48,088 bases of DNA, from the NCBI RefSeq assembly GCF_023516595.1, contig NZ_JAMGBG010000087.1:1-48088 (forward strand), written 5' to 3'. How positions within the stretch are numbered: position 1 is the first letter of the stretch; the number at the start of each line of letters is the position of its first letter. The DNA comes from Streptomyces neyagawaensis (GTDB lineage: Bacteria > Actinomycetota > Actinomycetes > Streptomycetales > Streptomycetaceae). The position numbers and the translations under genes were made by a program. The notes beneath the pieces are model-generated. The model was not told the origin of the DNA and made no database searches. It saw only the letters and a program-made list of their open reading frames with translations. This document shows, piece by piece, positions 32,887-42,017 of the stretch.

Positions 32887-35166
32887 ATGAAGTTCACCGA
32901 CGGCTACTGGCTGCTGCGGGAGGGCGTCACCGCGGCCCACCCGGTCCAGGCGCTCGACGTCACCGCCACCGACGCGGGCGCCCTGGAGATCCACGCCCCC
33001 ACCCGGCCCGTCCGCCACCGCGGCGACCTGCTGAAGGGACCCGTCGTGACCATCAGCGCCCACGCCCCTATGCCCGACGTCATCGGCATCACCCTCACCC
33101 ACTTCGAGGGCGAGCCGCCCCGCGGCCCCGACTTCGAGCTCACCACCGAGGAGTTCACCCCGCACACCGCATGCGACGACGAGCACGCCACCCTCACCGC
33201 CGGCGCCCTCTCGGTGCGCGTGGCCCGCACCGGCTCCTGGCGCGTCGACTTCCTCGCCCACGGCCGCACCCTCACCACCAGCGGCCCCAAGTCCATGGGC
33301 ATCATGCGGGACGGGTCCGGCGCCCACCATCTGCGCGAGCAGCTCAACCTCGGCGTCGGCACCTCCGTCTACGGCCTCGGCGAACGCTTCGGCCCGCTCG
33401 TGAAGAACGGCCAGGTCGTCGACGTCTGGAACGCCGACGGCGGCACGGCCACCGAACAGGCCTACAAGAACGTGCCGTTCTACCTGACCGACGCAGGCTA
33501 CGGCGTCTTCGTCGACCACCCCGGCAAGGTGTCCTTCGAGGTGGCCTCCGAGGTGGTGTCGAGGGTCCAGTTCAGCGCGGAGACCCAGCGGCTGACGTAC
33601 TACGTCATCTACGGGCCCACCCCGAAGGAGATCCTCCGCAAGTACACGGCCCTCACCGGCCGCCCGGCCCTGCCGCCCGCCTGGTCCTTCGGCCTGTGGC
33701 TGTCGACCTCGTTCACCACCTCCTACGACGAGGAGACGGTGACCTCCTTCATCGAGGGCATGCGGGAGCGCCGGCTGCCGCTGTCCGTGTTCCACTTCGA
33801 CTGCTTCTGGATGCGCGAGTTCCAGTGGTGCGACTTCGCGTGGGACCCGCGGGTCTTCCCCGACCCGGAGGGCATGCTGGCCCGCCTCAAACGCCGGGGC
33901 CTGCGGATCTCCGTCTGGATCAACCCGTACATCGCCCAGCGCTCACCGCTGTTCGCCGAGGGCAGGGCGCTCGGGCATCTGCTCCGCAGACCCGACGGCG
34001 GGGTCTGGCAGTGGGACCTGTGGCAGCCCGGCATGGCCCTCGTCGACTTCACCAGCCCCGCCGCCCGCCAGTGGTACGCGTCGAAGCTGGAGGCCCTGCT
34101 CGCCCAGGGCGTCGACTGCTTCAAGACCGACTTCGGCGAGCGGGTCCCGCTCGACGTGACCTGGTCCGACGGCACCGACCCCGAGCGGATGCACAACTAC
34201 TACACCTACCTCTACAACCGCACCGTCTTCGACGTCCTGCGCAAGCACCGCGGCGAGGGCGACGCGGTCCTCTTCGCCCGCTCCGCGACCACCGGCAGCC
34301 AGCGCTTCCCCGTCCACTGGGGTGGCGACTGCGAGTCGACGTACGAGGCGATGGCCGAGTCGCTGCGGGGCGGTCTGTCGCTGGGCCTGTCGGGCTTCGG
34401 TTACTGGAGCCATGACATCGGCGGCTTCGAGGGCACCCCGACACCCGCGCTGTTCAAACGGTGGATCGCCTTCGGTCTGCTGTCCTCCCACAGCCGGCTG
34501 CACGGTTCGTCGTCGTACCGGGTCCCCTGGCTCTTCGACGACGAATCGGTGGACGTCCTGCGGACGTTCACCCACCTCAAGCTGGGTCTGATGCCCTACC
34601 TGTACGAGGCCGCGCGCGCCGCCCACGACGAGGGCGTGCCGATGATGCGCGCGATGGTCCTGGAGTTCCCCGACGACCCCGGCTGCGCCCCGCTGGACCG
34701 CCAGTACATGCTCGGCCCCGACCTCCTCGTGGCGCCCGTCTTCAGCGACGAGGGCGACGTGTCGTACTACGTCCCCGAGGGCACCTGGACCCACTACCTC
34801 ACCGGCGGGACGGTCACCGGCCCCCGCTGGGTCCGCGAACGTCACGACTTCCTGAGCCTGCCGCTGCTGGTGCGCCCGGGCGCCGTGATCCCGGTGGGCG
34901 CGGTGACGGACCGCCCGGACTACGACCACGCCGACGGCGTCACCCTGCGCGCGTACGGCCTCGCCCACGGCGCCCAGGTGACCGTCCCGGTGGGCGACGT
35001 GACGTTCACCGTCGTACGGGAGGGGAACGTCCTGCGGGCCTCGTGCGGCACCCCGAGGGCCCCGTGGCGCCTGTGGGCGGACGGGCGGGAGGTCCGGGCG
35101 GCGTCCGGCACGGGCTTCCTGACGATGGAGCTGGAGCCGGGCCCGGAAGGCGGGGGATCGCGGTGA
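32887..35166 (+). CDS. yicI: GH31 alpha-xylosidase, YicI-like
   Basis: Intracellular glycoside hydrolase family 31 enzyme of 759 residues (YicI has 772), which removes alpha-xylose from isoprimeverose-type xyloglucan fragments. Seen: N-terminal beta domain with GTSVYGLGERFGPLVKNGQ, the catalytic barrel with WLSTSFTTSYDE, FHFDCFWMREFQW (YicI-type substrate loop), the nucleophile in KTDFGE near residue 414, the acid/base in HWGGDCEST near 480, and HDIGGFEG. No signal peptide. ATG with AAGGAG ten bases upstream. It overlaps the lacI gene by GTGA. Its former partner, the sugar importer, is destroyed upstream. Confidence 0.93.
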   Translation: MKFTDGYWLLREGVTAAHPVQALDVTATDAGALEIHAPTRPVRHRGDLLKGPVVTISAHAPMPDVIGITLTHFEGEPPRGPDFELTTEEFTPHTACDDEHATLTAGALSVRVARTGSWRVDFLAHGRTLTTSGPKSMGIMRDGSGAHHLREQLNLGVGTSVYGLGERFGPLVKNGQVVDVWNADGGTATEQAYKNVPFYLTDAGYGVFVDHPGKVSFEVASEVVSRVQFSAETQRLTYYVIYGPTPKEILRKYTALTGRPALPPAWSFGLWLSTSFTTSYDEETVTSFIEGMRERRLPLSVFHFDCFWMREFQWCDFAWDPRVFPDPEGMLARLKRRGLRISVWINPYIAQRSPLFAEGRALGHLLRRPDGGVWQWDLWQPGMALVDFTSPAARQWYASKLEALLAQGVDCFKTDFGERVPLDVTWSDGTDPERMHNYYTYLYNRTVFDVLRKHRGEGDAVLFARSATTGSQRFPVHWGGDCESTYEAMAESLRGGLSLGLSGFGYWSHDIGGFEGTPTPALFKRWIAFGLLSSHSRLHGSSSYRVPWLFDDESVDVLRTFTHLKLGLMPYLYEAARAAHDEGVPMMRAMVLEFPDDPGCAPLDRQYMLGPDLLVAPVFSDEGDVSYYVPEGTWTHYLTGGTVTGPRWVRERHDFLSLPLLVRPGAVIPVGAVTDRPDYDHADGVTLRAYGLAHGAQVTVPVGDVTFTVVREGNVLRASCGTPRAPWRLWADGREVRAASGTGFLTMELEPGPEGGGSR

Positions 35167-36176
35167 CGGTGAAGATCACGGATGTCGCCCGGCACGCGGG
35201 GGTCTCCCCCAGCACCGTGTCGTACGCGCTGAGCGGGAAGCGCCCGATCTCCGCGGAGACCAGGGCACGGGTGGAGGCGTCCATCCGCGAGCTGGGCTAC
35301 CGCCCGCACGCGGGTGCCCGCGCCCTGGCCAGCAGCAAGTCGAACGTGCTGGCGATGGTGGTGCCGTTGCGGGCCGGGATCCATGTGCCGGTGGTGATGG
35401 GCTTCGCGGTGTCGGTGGTGACGTCGGCCCGCGCGCACGACCACGATGTGCTGCTGCTGACCCAGGAGGAGGGCGAGGAAGGGCTGCGCCGGGTCGCGGA
35501 CACGGCCCTCGTCGACGCGCTGATCGTGATGGACATCCAACTCCGCGACCCCCGGCTACCGTTGCTCCGTACCCTGGACCGCCCTTCCGTGCTGATCGGG
35601 TTCCCCGCCTCGGCGGACGGGCTGACCTGCATCGACCTGGACTTCCGGGCGGCGGGCGAGTTGTGCGTGGACCATCTGGCCGGTCTGGGCCACCGGGTCG
35701 TGGGCCTGATCGGCTCACCCCCCGAGGTGTACGTCCGTCGGACGTCGTTCGCGCAGCGGGTCCTCCAGGGCTTCACGGCCGCCGCCACCCGCCACGGCAT
35801 GACGTCCACGGTCCACCCGTGCGAGGCCACGCCCGCGGCGGCCCGCGAGGTCGCCGAGCGGCTGCTGCGCGAGCACCCCGCCCTCACCGGCGTGGTGGTC
35901 CACAACGAGGCCGTCCTGGACCCCCTGCTGGACGCCTTCGAGCACCTCGGTCTCCGCGTCCCGGCCGACCTCTCGATCACTGCCCTGTGCCCCGAGGACC
36001 TGGCCACGTCGCTGCGTCTCCCCCTCACGTCGGTCGCGATCCCGTCGACCGAGCTGGGCGAACAGGCCGTGGCCCTGCTGATGAAGAAGCTCGACGGCGC
36101 CCCCGTCCCCGAGGCCACCCTGCTCCCCGCCCGCCTGACCCCACGGGCGAGCACGGCCCGTCGGCCGACGGGCTGA
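35163..36176 (+). CDS. LacI-family repressor
   Basis: Protein of 337 residues: LacI HTH (ITDVARHAGVSPSTVSYALS), hinge (GARALASSKSNVLAMVVP) and a sugar-binding periplasmic-protein-like core (VLIGFPASADGLTCIDLDFR, LPLTSVAIPSTELGEQA). The GTG start overlaps the glycosidase stop; GTG at 35169 is an alternative. It should sense a xyloglucan- or xylose-type sugar and bind the two TCGAA-N4-TTCGA palindromes at 31701-31738. Those now head only debris and then the glycosidase 1.1 kb downstream. Confidence 0.92.
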   Translation: MTVKITDVARHAGVSPSTVSYALSGKRPISAETRARVEASIRELGYRPHAGARALASSKSNVLAMVVPLRAGIHVPVVMGFAVSVVTSARAHDHDVLLLTQEEGEEGLRRVADTALVDALIVMDIQLRDPRLPLLRTLDRPSVLIGFPASADGLTCIDLDFRAAGELCVDHLAGLGHRVVGLIGSPPEVYVRRTSFAQRVLQGFTAAATRHGMTSTVHPCEATPAAAREVAERLLREHPALTGVVVHNEAVLDPLLDAFEHLGLRVPADLSITALCPEDLATSLRLPLTSVAIPSTELGEQAVALLMKKLDGAPVPEATLLPARLTPRASTARRPTG

Positions 36177-36223
36177 GGGGCGGGTCGGCGGGCCGGGAGC
36201 CGACGGCTCGGGCGAACGACGCG

Positions 36224-36269
36224 GCATGGCCGGCTTCGGGGCCTCACGCCTCCCCGAAGCCGGCCATGC
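36224..36269. terminator. terminator between lacI and the secreted-protein islet
   Basis: GCATGGCCGGCTTCGGGG and its perfect complement, an 18-bp stem with a 10-base loop. It lies between convergent genes and probably works both ways. Confidence 0.8.
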
Positions 36270-36280
36270 TCCACCTTCCT

Positions 36281-36841
36281 CTACTTTCCGGTGAGCTCGA
36301 CTTCGCAATCCAGCGTCTGGGTGAACTCCCGACCGCCCTGACGGTAATCGAACTTGCAGTAGCGGGCGCTACCTCCGGGAAGGCTGACGATTTTCAGCTT
36401 CGCCAGGTAGTAGATGTCGCTCGATGCGTGCGGAGCGACTTTCACGGAACCGGTTGAGTAGTCTTTGAGCGCCTCGAACCGCGGAGTGAGCTTACTGCCT
36501 TCCTTTACAAGGAGAGCCAGCCCCTCGGTGTCCTCGAGACTGTAGGCGCCGTACTTCAGAACCTTGATTCCCCGAGGCACCTCCACCAGGGATGCACCGG
36601 TTATTTCGATCGGCTCGGCGGACTTGTTGGCGGGAACCGGGAGTGCGAACCACCACGTGTCCCCCGCCTTCGCGTTCTCGCTTCCAACAGTCCCGTTCGT
36701 CTGCGCGCCACCCTCGAGAGCAGTTCCCTGAGACTTCTGCACATCCTGCGAGGAACACCCCGCAACAAAGAGCACAGAAACCGCAAGGGCAGCGAATTTA
36801 CCAGGAATAGAAAACGCCCGGCTTACCTGAGACAGGACCAT
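36281..36841 (-). CDS. lipoprotein of unknown function
   Basis: Protein of 186 residues with a lipoprotein signal peptide: basic start, hydrophobic FAALAVSVLFVAGC with the lipobox VAGC and lipidated Cys near residue 29. The mature part contains WWFALPVPANKSAEP, a Lys-rich middle and two Cys near the end that may pair (RYCKFDY, LDCEVEL). Family not recognised. ATG at 36841 lies inside the 3' end of the large secreted-protein gene (44-base overlap), so the two are co-translated and probably work together at the cell surface. Base composition is lower in GC than the surrounding core genes. Confidence 0.75.
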   Translation of the reverse strand: MVLSQVSRAFSIPGKFAALAVSVLFVAGCSSQDVQKSQGTALEGGAQTNGTVGSENAKAGDTWWFALPVPANKSAEPIEITGASLVEVPRGIKVLKYGAYSLEDTEGLALLVKEGSKLTPRFEALKDYSTGSVKVAPHASSDIYYLAKLKIVSLPGGSARYCKFDYRQGGREFTQTLDCEVELTGK

Positions 36842-39077
36842 TTTTACCCCAGATGTAGTGTCGAGCCGACGTCAGGTTTCCTGCTGTTACGCGCTGCTTG
36901 TGCTCACGGTCAAGCTGAGACGAGGCACTGAGCACCAGACCATCAATCGTCACCGCGGCCGAGAACTTCACACTACGCCCCTTCGACAGCTGAAAGTACG
37001 CTCCAGGCTCCACGTAAGCGCGATTCCTCTTGGGCGACTTCTTGAAGTCATCGCCACCATCCTTGGCGCTGACATTCTTGCCATACTTCCCTGTTGCCCC
37101 ACCGGACGGCACCTTGTACTTGGTTGCCAGGATCTCCTTGTGGGAGACGCTCGTGCCGCCGCACTTGATGGTCACCTTGACCTTCTTGTACTCGATCGGA
37201 ACCTTCCACTGCTTGCCGAAATATGGGCCTTGATTCGTGTACCCGGTCGAGTACCCAAAGGAGTTTCCGACGCTCTTCGATCCCGATATCTTGTACTTTC
37301 CACCCGGCGAGGATACGGCAGCCTCGATGTTCGCCGTCATCTTCTCGTCATAATCCACTGACGCCTTGGCATCCCAGTAGGCATGCCCTTCTGCCACCAC
37401 CGTGTACTTGATGTACTTCTTGAGCGTCTTGGTTTTTCTTTCACACCCGCCCAGGAACGGAGTGATCTCCATCCCCCCGACATCCGTTCCGTTCATGATG
37501 TAGGGGTTGTAATCCTTGGGCGGGGCGCCGGCCGGGTCCTGCCACTCCGGTAGCGGGTCATCACCAATGGCATCGACTGTGTATTTGTCCTGAATTGAAC
37601 CCCAGCTCGCATCAGTAGCGAGCTCGGACGGTTCCAAATCGTTGCCGTTGTCGGGAGCCTGCGGCAGAAGTGAACTCGCGTCGGGTGCTTCCTCTGACGC
37701 TGTTGCGACTGAGGCTTGCATGGCAGTGGGGGCCGTTTCCGGTGCTGCGGTCGTGAACTTCGAAGCCGACATGATCACACCGGTGGCAGTCACACCCGTG
37801 GCCGTGGCCGTAACGTTCAAAGCGCCACCGTTCTCCTCTACCACGTTCCGCACGCCGGAAGGAAGAGTATCGGGAATGGTGAAGGACCAGGAACCGTCTT
37901 CACGCGTGGTGGTTTTCCCGAGGACAGGCAGCGTGGTGGTCGCACCGACCTCGTCGGGAACGAGATCACCGGCTTCAATGACCACGTCGAGACCCGCGGC
38001 CGGCCGTCCGTCGCCCTGGACGAATCGGCCGCTAACCGTTTGGGCGTCCCGTGGTGCTGGTTGTGGCTCAGGAGTGGAGTCGGGCACCGCCGCAGGCACA
38101 TCCGGCTCCTCCGGACGACTGCCGAAGTAGGGGCGCTCGCCTGTAGCGTCCGCCAAGCAGTCCGCTGTGTCGGCAAAGACCTGCCCATAGATACCGGTTG
38201 CGATCTCGGCGTTAGCGAGGGCCAGACTGTCTGTTCCGGTGTAGCCCTTGATGGTGCCGGAGTAGTCTCGGGAACCCGTGCTCGTGTTGATGGTTCCCGG
38301 GCCCGGGCTCCATGCCTGCACGGCGCCTGTAAGTCCTGTGGCTATGATCTTCGGTGTACCCAGCGCCACCCTCGTCACCCTGGGCGGGGAAGTCATGGTT
38401 TCGCTCGCCATAAAGGGCCAAGCCTGTATTTGACCGTCTGTCAGAGTGTAGATGGTCTTTCCAACTGCCCATACGCCGTCGGCGTTCTTTATGGCCACCG
38501 CTCCCGGGCTCGTGGCGGAGATCTTGACCGTCAGCTCGGAGATCGTTCCGGCACCCGTCGAGGGATCACTCTGCGAGTAAACGGTGATCTCGCCGCTTTC
38601 GGCCTGGCCGAACAGCAACTTGCCAACCGCCCAAACCTTCCGGAAGTTCGTCCAGTTTACATCGTACGTCTTTGCGGGCGCCAGCAAGGAGCCGCCCACA
38701 GCGGTCTGATCCTTGTAGGACTTGAGACTTCCGGATGCTGTGATTTCGTAGATCACCCCACTACCGGCAGAGAAGAGCCTGCTGTCACCCGGTACAGTCG
38801 CGGTCTTTTCGGTATCGAAGAAGACGCCGCTGGCGTTACCGCTCTTGGGCTCCCAGTCAAGGTACTTACGCAGCGTGCGAGGCGCACTTTTGGCGGGCAA
38901 GACAGGTCCCGGCGGCACCTCGATAACATAGGTTGCCACACTTGATGGGCATTCGGCTGCAACTGCCGACGCGGCACCGAGCACGGAGGGGACGGTGAGT
39001 GCACCCCCCAACAAAAATGCCACGCACAGTACCCGGAAGACTTCTTCGCTGTTTCTACCGCTAACCTTTTTTGACAC
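36798..39077 (-). CDS. large secreted multidomain protein of unknown function
   Basis: Protein of about 759 residues. GTG at 39077 (AAGGGA upstream) gives a classical signal peptide (VLCVAFLLGGALTVPSVLGA, cleavage near AVAA/E). Next is a region of about 300 residues with repeated blade-like units (GVIYEITASGSLKSY, GVWAVGKTIYTLTDGQIQAW, TGAVQAWSPGPG) that suggests a beta-propeller of the tachylectin kind. Then come a Pro-rich linker, an Ig-like/CarboxypepD-reg type domain (SGRFVQGDGRPAAGLDVVIE ... DGSWSFTIPDTLPSGV), an acidic linker and a Lys/Tyr-rich C-terminal domain of about 240 residues (YIKYTVVAEGHAYWDAK ... KFSAAVTIDGLVLSASS). No enzyme motif seen. The lower GC and A/T-ending codons set it apart. 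It is paired with the lipoprotein downstream, and its start lies about 510 bases from the 3' end of ssrA. Confidence 0.78.
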   Translation of the reverse strand: MSKKVSGRNSEEVFRVLCVAFLLGGALTVPSVLGAASAVAAECPSSVATYVIEVPPGPVLPAKSAPRTLRKYLDWEPKSGNASGVFFDTEKTATVPGDSRLFSAGSGVIYEITASGSLKSYKDQTAVGGSLLAPAKTYDVNWTNFRKVWAVGKLLFGQAESGEITVYSQSDPSTGAGTISELTVKISATSPGAVAIKNADGVWAVGKTIYTLTDGQIQAWPFMASETMTSPPRVTRVALGTPKIIATGLTGAVQAWSPGPGTINTSTGSRDYSGTIKGYTGTDSLALANAEIATGIYGQVFADTADCLADATGERPYFGSRPEEPDVPAAVPDSTPEPQPAPRDAQTVSGRFVQGDGRPAAGLDVVIEAGDLVPDEVGATTTLPVLGKTTTREDGSWSFTIPDTLPSGVRNVVEENGGALNVTATATGVTATGVIMSASKFTTAAPETAPTAMQASVATASEEAPDASSLLPQAPDNGNDLEPSELATDASWGSIQDKYTVDAIGDDPLPEWQDPAGAPPKDYNPYIMNGTDVGGMEITPFLGGCERKTKTLKKYIKYTVVAEGHAYWDAKASVDYDEKMTANIEAAVSSPGGKYKISGSKSVGNSFGYSTGYTNQGPYFGKQWKVPIEYKKVKVTIKCGGTSVSHKEILATKYKVPSGGATGKYGKNVSAKDGGDDFKKSPKRNRAYVEPGAYFQLSKGRSVKFSAAVTIDGLVLSASSQLDREHKQRVTAGNLTSARHYIWGKNGPVSGKPGVFYSW

Positions 39078-39522
39078 GACTTCCCTTGGCTCGATTGGCG
39101 GAGGGTCGCACATACAGAACACATGACACAGATCCGAGGAGACGCACGCCAACGGTGCATCCATACCCTGGCGCGACATCACTTGCTGGCAGGGCATGCA
39201 GGCGAAGAGTTGCTGGCGATCACAGAATGTACTCTGCCGAGCAGGTGCATCGACAGGGTGTTGAGCAAGTCTTGAGCTACTGAAGGATCGTCAACATGTC
39301 GGTCAACGCCGCGAGTTCAGGAGAGTGACACTGAGGGCCCATTTACTGAGGTCGAGTTCATAGGGGTCGCGGCGCTCGGGTCTGCCAGGTGATCCAGGCT
39401 CCTGTATCAAGTCCGCGGCACGACCTTCCCCGAGAGCACCGATGTGCTGGCTCAAGACCGAAGCCGGCAAAGCCAAGGGGCCGAAGCCGGAGGCACCCGT
39501 GACGGGCCTCAGGACACAACGC
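39078..39522. other. gene-free stretch between the secreted-protein gene and ssrA
   Basis: About 445 bases of mixed composition. It must hold the promoter of the secreted-protein gene. I see no frame with a credible start and no clear copy of the ssrA 3' end that would mark an attachment site. Confidence 0.4.
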
Positions 39523-39561
39523 AGCGGGGCCCGGTGGTCTGGTCGACCACCGGGCCCCGCT
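39523..39561 (-). terminator. terminator of ssrA
   Basis: AGCGGGGCCCGGTGGTC and its perfect complement, a 17-bp stem with a five-base loop, 24 bases past the tRNA-like 3' end of tmRNA. Confidence 0.85.
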
Positions 39562-39584
39562 GTTCATGCGTCACATGGGAATTG

Positions 39585-39984
39585 TGGAGATGGCGGGAAT
39601 CGAACCCGCGTCCAACGGTGCGGAATCAGGGCTTCTCCGTGTGCAGTTCGCTATGAGTTTCTCAGCCCCGGCGATCACGCGAACAAGTCGCCGACGGGCT
39701 CAGTCACTGTTTGATTTCCCTCTTCACCCCGTGACCGGGATCAAGGTTTAGTCCCCTAGCTGATGCCAGGATCCGGGTCGGGAACAGCCCCGGGCTGACA
39801 CTCCCTTTAAATGAGAGGCTCGGTCTCGCTACCTGAGATCAGGCGGCGAGAGCGAAGCGCTGCTCGGGAGAATCGCTCTTAACAGTGGCGATTATTTTTT
39901 TCGGCCTGTGGTTTACGAGATCATGGCCGCTTCCTCGACACGCTTCCCCTGCTTCGACATCCGCTGTCGAAACCGATCATCCCC
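39585..39984 (-). ncRNA. ssrA: transfer-messenger RNA (tmRNA)
   Basis: About 400 nt. The 5' end GGGGATGATCGGTTTCGACA pairs through GGGGATG with CATCTCC at the 3' end to form the tRNA-like acceptor stem. GGTTCGATTCC forms the T arm. The tag frame resumes at GCC and encodes ATVKSDSPEQRFALAA followed by TGA, ending in the proteolysis signal ALAA. CCA is not fully encoded after the discriminator A. tmRNA rescues ribosomes stalled on broken messages together with SmpB, whose gene lies 125 bases upstream on the same strand. A strong terminator follows. Confidence 0.97.
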
Positions 39985-40109
39985 ATGTTGTGTTTTCAAC
40001 CCCTCCGAGGAGGGCTCTCGCACCCGCTGTGAGGTGCGGATGCCATCGTACGTGAACAACGCGAGCGCATGCCACCGTATTCCCGGCGGCCACGCGCGCG
40101 TCGCCCCGG

Positions 40110-40661
40110 CTACGCCCGCTGCTTGCGCTTCGCCGCGGCGATGGCGCGGTCCGACTCCCGCCGGTCCTGCTTCTCCCGCAGGGTCTGCCGCTTGTCGTAC
40201 TCCTTCTTGCCTCGGGCGAGCGCGATCTCCGCCTTGGCGCGGCCGTCCTTGAAGTACAGGGAGAGCGGCACGATCGTGTGCCCCGTCTCCTGCGCCTTGG
40301 ACTCCAGCTTGTCGATCTCCTCGCGGTGCAGCAGCAGCTTCCGCTTGCGGCGCGCGGAGTGGTTGGTCCAGCTGCCCTGGTGGTACTCGGGGATGTGCGC
40401 GTTGTGCAGCCACGCCTCTCCCCGGTCGATCTGGACGAAGCCGTCGGTCAGCGAGGTCCGGCCCTCACGCAGCGACTTCACCTCGGTGCCGGTCAGGACG
40501 AGCCCGGCCTCGTAGGTGTCGATGATCGCGTAGTCGTGGCGGGCCTTCTTGTTCTGGGCGACGATCTTGCGCTTGCCGCCCTTCTCGCCGTCCCTCGCCT
40601 TGGCGGCCGCCCCGCCCTGCTTGGGCTGCGACTCCTTGGGTACGTACATTCCCTTGCTCAT
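40110..40661 (-). CDS. smpB: SsrA-binding protein SmpB
   Basis: Protein of 183 residues that binds the tRNA-like part of tmRNA and brings it to stalled ribosomes. The family core is complete: KIVAQNKKARHDYAIIDTYE, AGLVLTGTEVKSLREGRTSL, AWLHNAHIPEYHQGSWTNHS, RKRKLLLHREEIDKL, and the C-terminal basic tail KKEYDKRQTLREKQDRRES. An extra N-terminal stretch of about 30 residues (SQPKQGGAAAKARDGEKGG) precedes the core. I take ATG at 40661 (MSKGMYVPKES); ATG at 40673 is also in frame. Next to ssrA, as in many bacteria. Confidence 0.96.
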   Translation of the reverse strand: MSKGMYVPKESQPKQGGAAAKARDGEKGGKRKIVAQNKKARHDYAIIDTYEAGLVLTGTEVKSLREGRTSLTDGFVQIDRGEAWLHNAHIPEYHQGSWTNHSARRKRKLLLHREEIDKLESKAQETGHTIVPLSLYFKDGRAKAEIALARGKKEYDKRQTLREKQDRRESDRAIAAAKRKQRA

Positions 40662-40707
40662 AGTGCCGTCCATTTTCGCACTACGCGGGGGTGCCGGGGA
40701 AAGCCGA

Positions 40708-41901
40708 TTACTCGTACTCGCCGAGTCCGCTCAGCACCGTCTCGGCCCGCTGGAGGGCGTCGTCGTCGGCGTCCAGGTCGGGGGTGATGCCCCGGCCGTC
40801 GACGCCGCGGCCGGAGGGGGTGCGGTAGTGGCCGACGGTCAGCTCGGCGACGGACCCGTCGGGGAGGCGGCTCGGCATCTGCACGGAGCCCTTGCCGAAG
40901 GTGCGGGAGCCCACGACCACCGCGCGGCCGCGGTCCTGGAGCGCTCCGGTGAGCAGTTCGGCCGCGCTCATCGTGCCGCCGTCGACGAGCGCGACCAGCG
41001 GTCTGGTGCTGTCGCCGCCGGCGTCCGCGTGCAGGGCGCGCTGTTCGCCGTTGACGTCGTAGGTGGCGACGAGGCCGCCGTCGAGGAAGGCGGAGGAGGC
41101 AGTGACGGCCTCGGCGACCAGTCCGCCGGAGTTGCCGCGCAGGTCGAGCACGAACCCGGTCGCGTCGGCGGCCTGCTCGACGGCCGCGCGCACCATGTCA
41201 CCCGAGCCCTTGGTGAACGCGTCGACCTTGATCACGGTGATCCCGTCGGCGAGGCTGCTGACGGTGACGTCCTCGGTGGACAGTCGGGCCCTGCGCAGGG
41301 TCTCCTGCCAGGTCCGGGTGGAGCGCTGCAGACCCAGCGACACCTTCGTACCGGCGGCGGCGTCCTCGGCGGTGTCCTCTTCCCCGTCGATCGCGTCGCC
41401 GCGCAGTAAGGAGACGACGTCCGTGACGGGGCGGCCGTCGACCTTCTCGCCGTCGACGCTGACGAGCCGGTCCCCGGCGCGGATCCCGGCGCGGGCGGCG
41501 GGCGAGCCGTCCTGGACACGGGTGATCTCGACCCGGCCGTCGCGCCGCAACCGCGCCCACAGCCCGACGCCGGTGTACTCGCCGTCGAGGGCTTCCTGGA
41601 ACTCCTCGTACTCGCCCTCGGAGTAGACCGCCCCCCAGCGGTCGCCGCTGCGGCTGACGGCCCGCTCGGCGGCCTCCACGGGGGAGGTGCCCTCGGCCAT
41701 GGCCTCGGCGGCGGCCTCGGCCACGTCCTGCTGCCGGGCGGCCGGGGCGGAGCGGGGCGCGCCGGAGGCGTCGTCCTTGCGGTACGGGTCCTCGAAGGAG
41801 CCGGTCGCGGCGCCGGTGGCGAGCACGCTCGCGAAGACCAATGTCAGGGCCGCCCCGCGGCGGATGCGGCGGGGCTGGGAGAACAGGTCGCGGCCTGACA
41901 T
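40708..41901 (-). CDS. S41-family C-terminal processing peptidase
   Basis: Exported serine protease of 397 residues with a signal or anchor sequence near the start (GAALTLVFASVLATGAAT). A PDZ domain lies at about 110-190 (GVGLWARLRRDGRVEITRVQ, AARAGIRAGDRLVSVDGE). The S41 catalytic domain has LRGNSGG, the nucleophile in GGTMSAAELL near 310 and the Lys base in RTFGKGSVQ near 335. It cleaves proteins at their C-termini outside the membrane. It lies between ftsX and smpB, the conserved Streptomyces order as I recall it. Confidence 0.92.
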   Translation of the reverse strand: MSGRDLFSQPRRIRRGAALTLVFASVLATGAATGSFEDPYRKDDASGAPRSAPAARQQDVAEAAAEAMAEGTSPVEAAERAVSRSGDRWGAVYSEGEYEEFQEALDGEYTGVGLWARLRRDGRVEITRVQDGSPAARAGIRAGDRLVSVDGEKVDGRPVTDVVSLLRGDAIDGEEDTAEDAAAGTKVSLGLQRSTRTWQETLRRARLSTEDVTVSSLADGITVIKVDAFTKGSGDMVRAAVEQAADATGFVLDLRGNSGGLVAEAVTASSAFLDGGLVATYDVNGEQRALHADAGGDSTRPLVALVDGGTMSAAELLTGALQDRGRAVVVGSRTFGKGSVQMPSRLPDGSVAELTVGHYRTPSGRGVDGRGITPDLDADDDALQRAETVLSGLGEYE

Positions 41902-42017
41902 GTCGGCGAGTCTAGGACAACGGGAGGGGCCGTAGCGGTCCTTGCCGGTACGGCCCCATTGGCGTGCGTCACACCATCAGATATGCCGTGACGTGCGGCA
42001 CACTTCTTCCCGTCCGG

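Noticed and set aside
39585..39660. Candidate tRNA gene
   Set aside because: It is the tRNA-like 3' domain of tmRNA; the pairing 5' end lies about 400 bases away at 39984.
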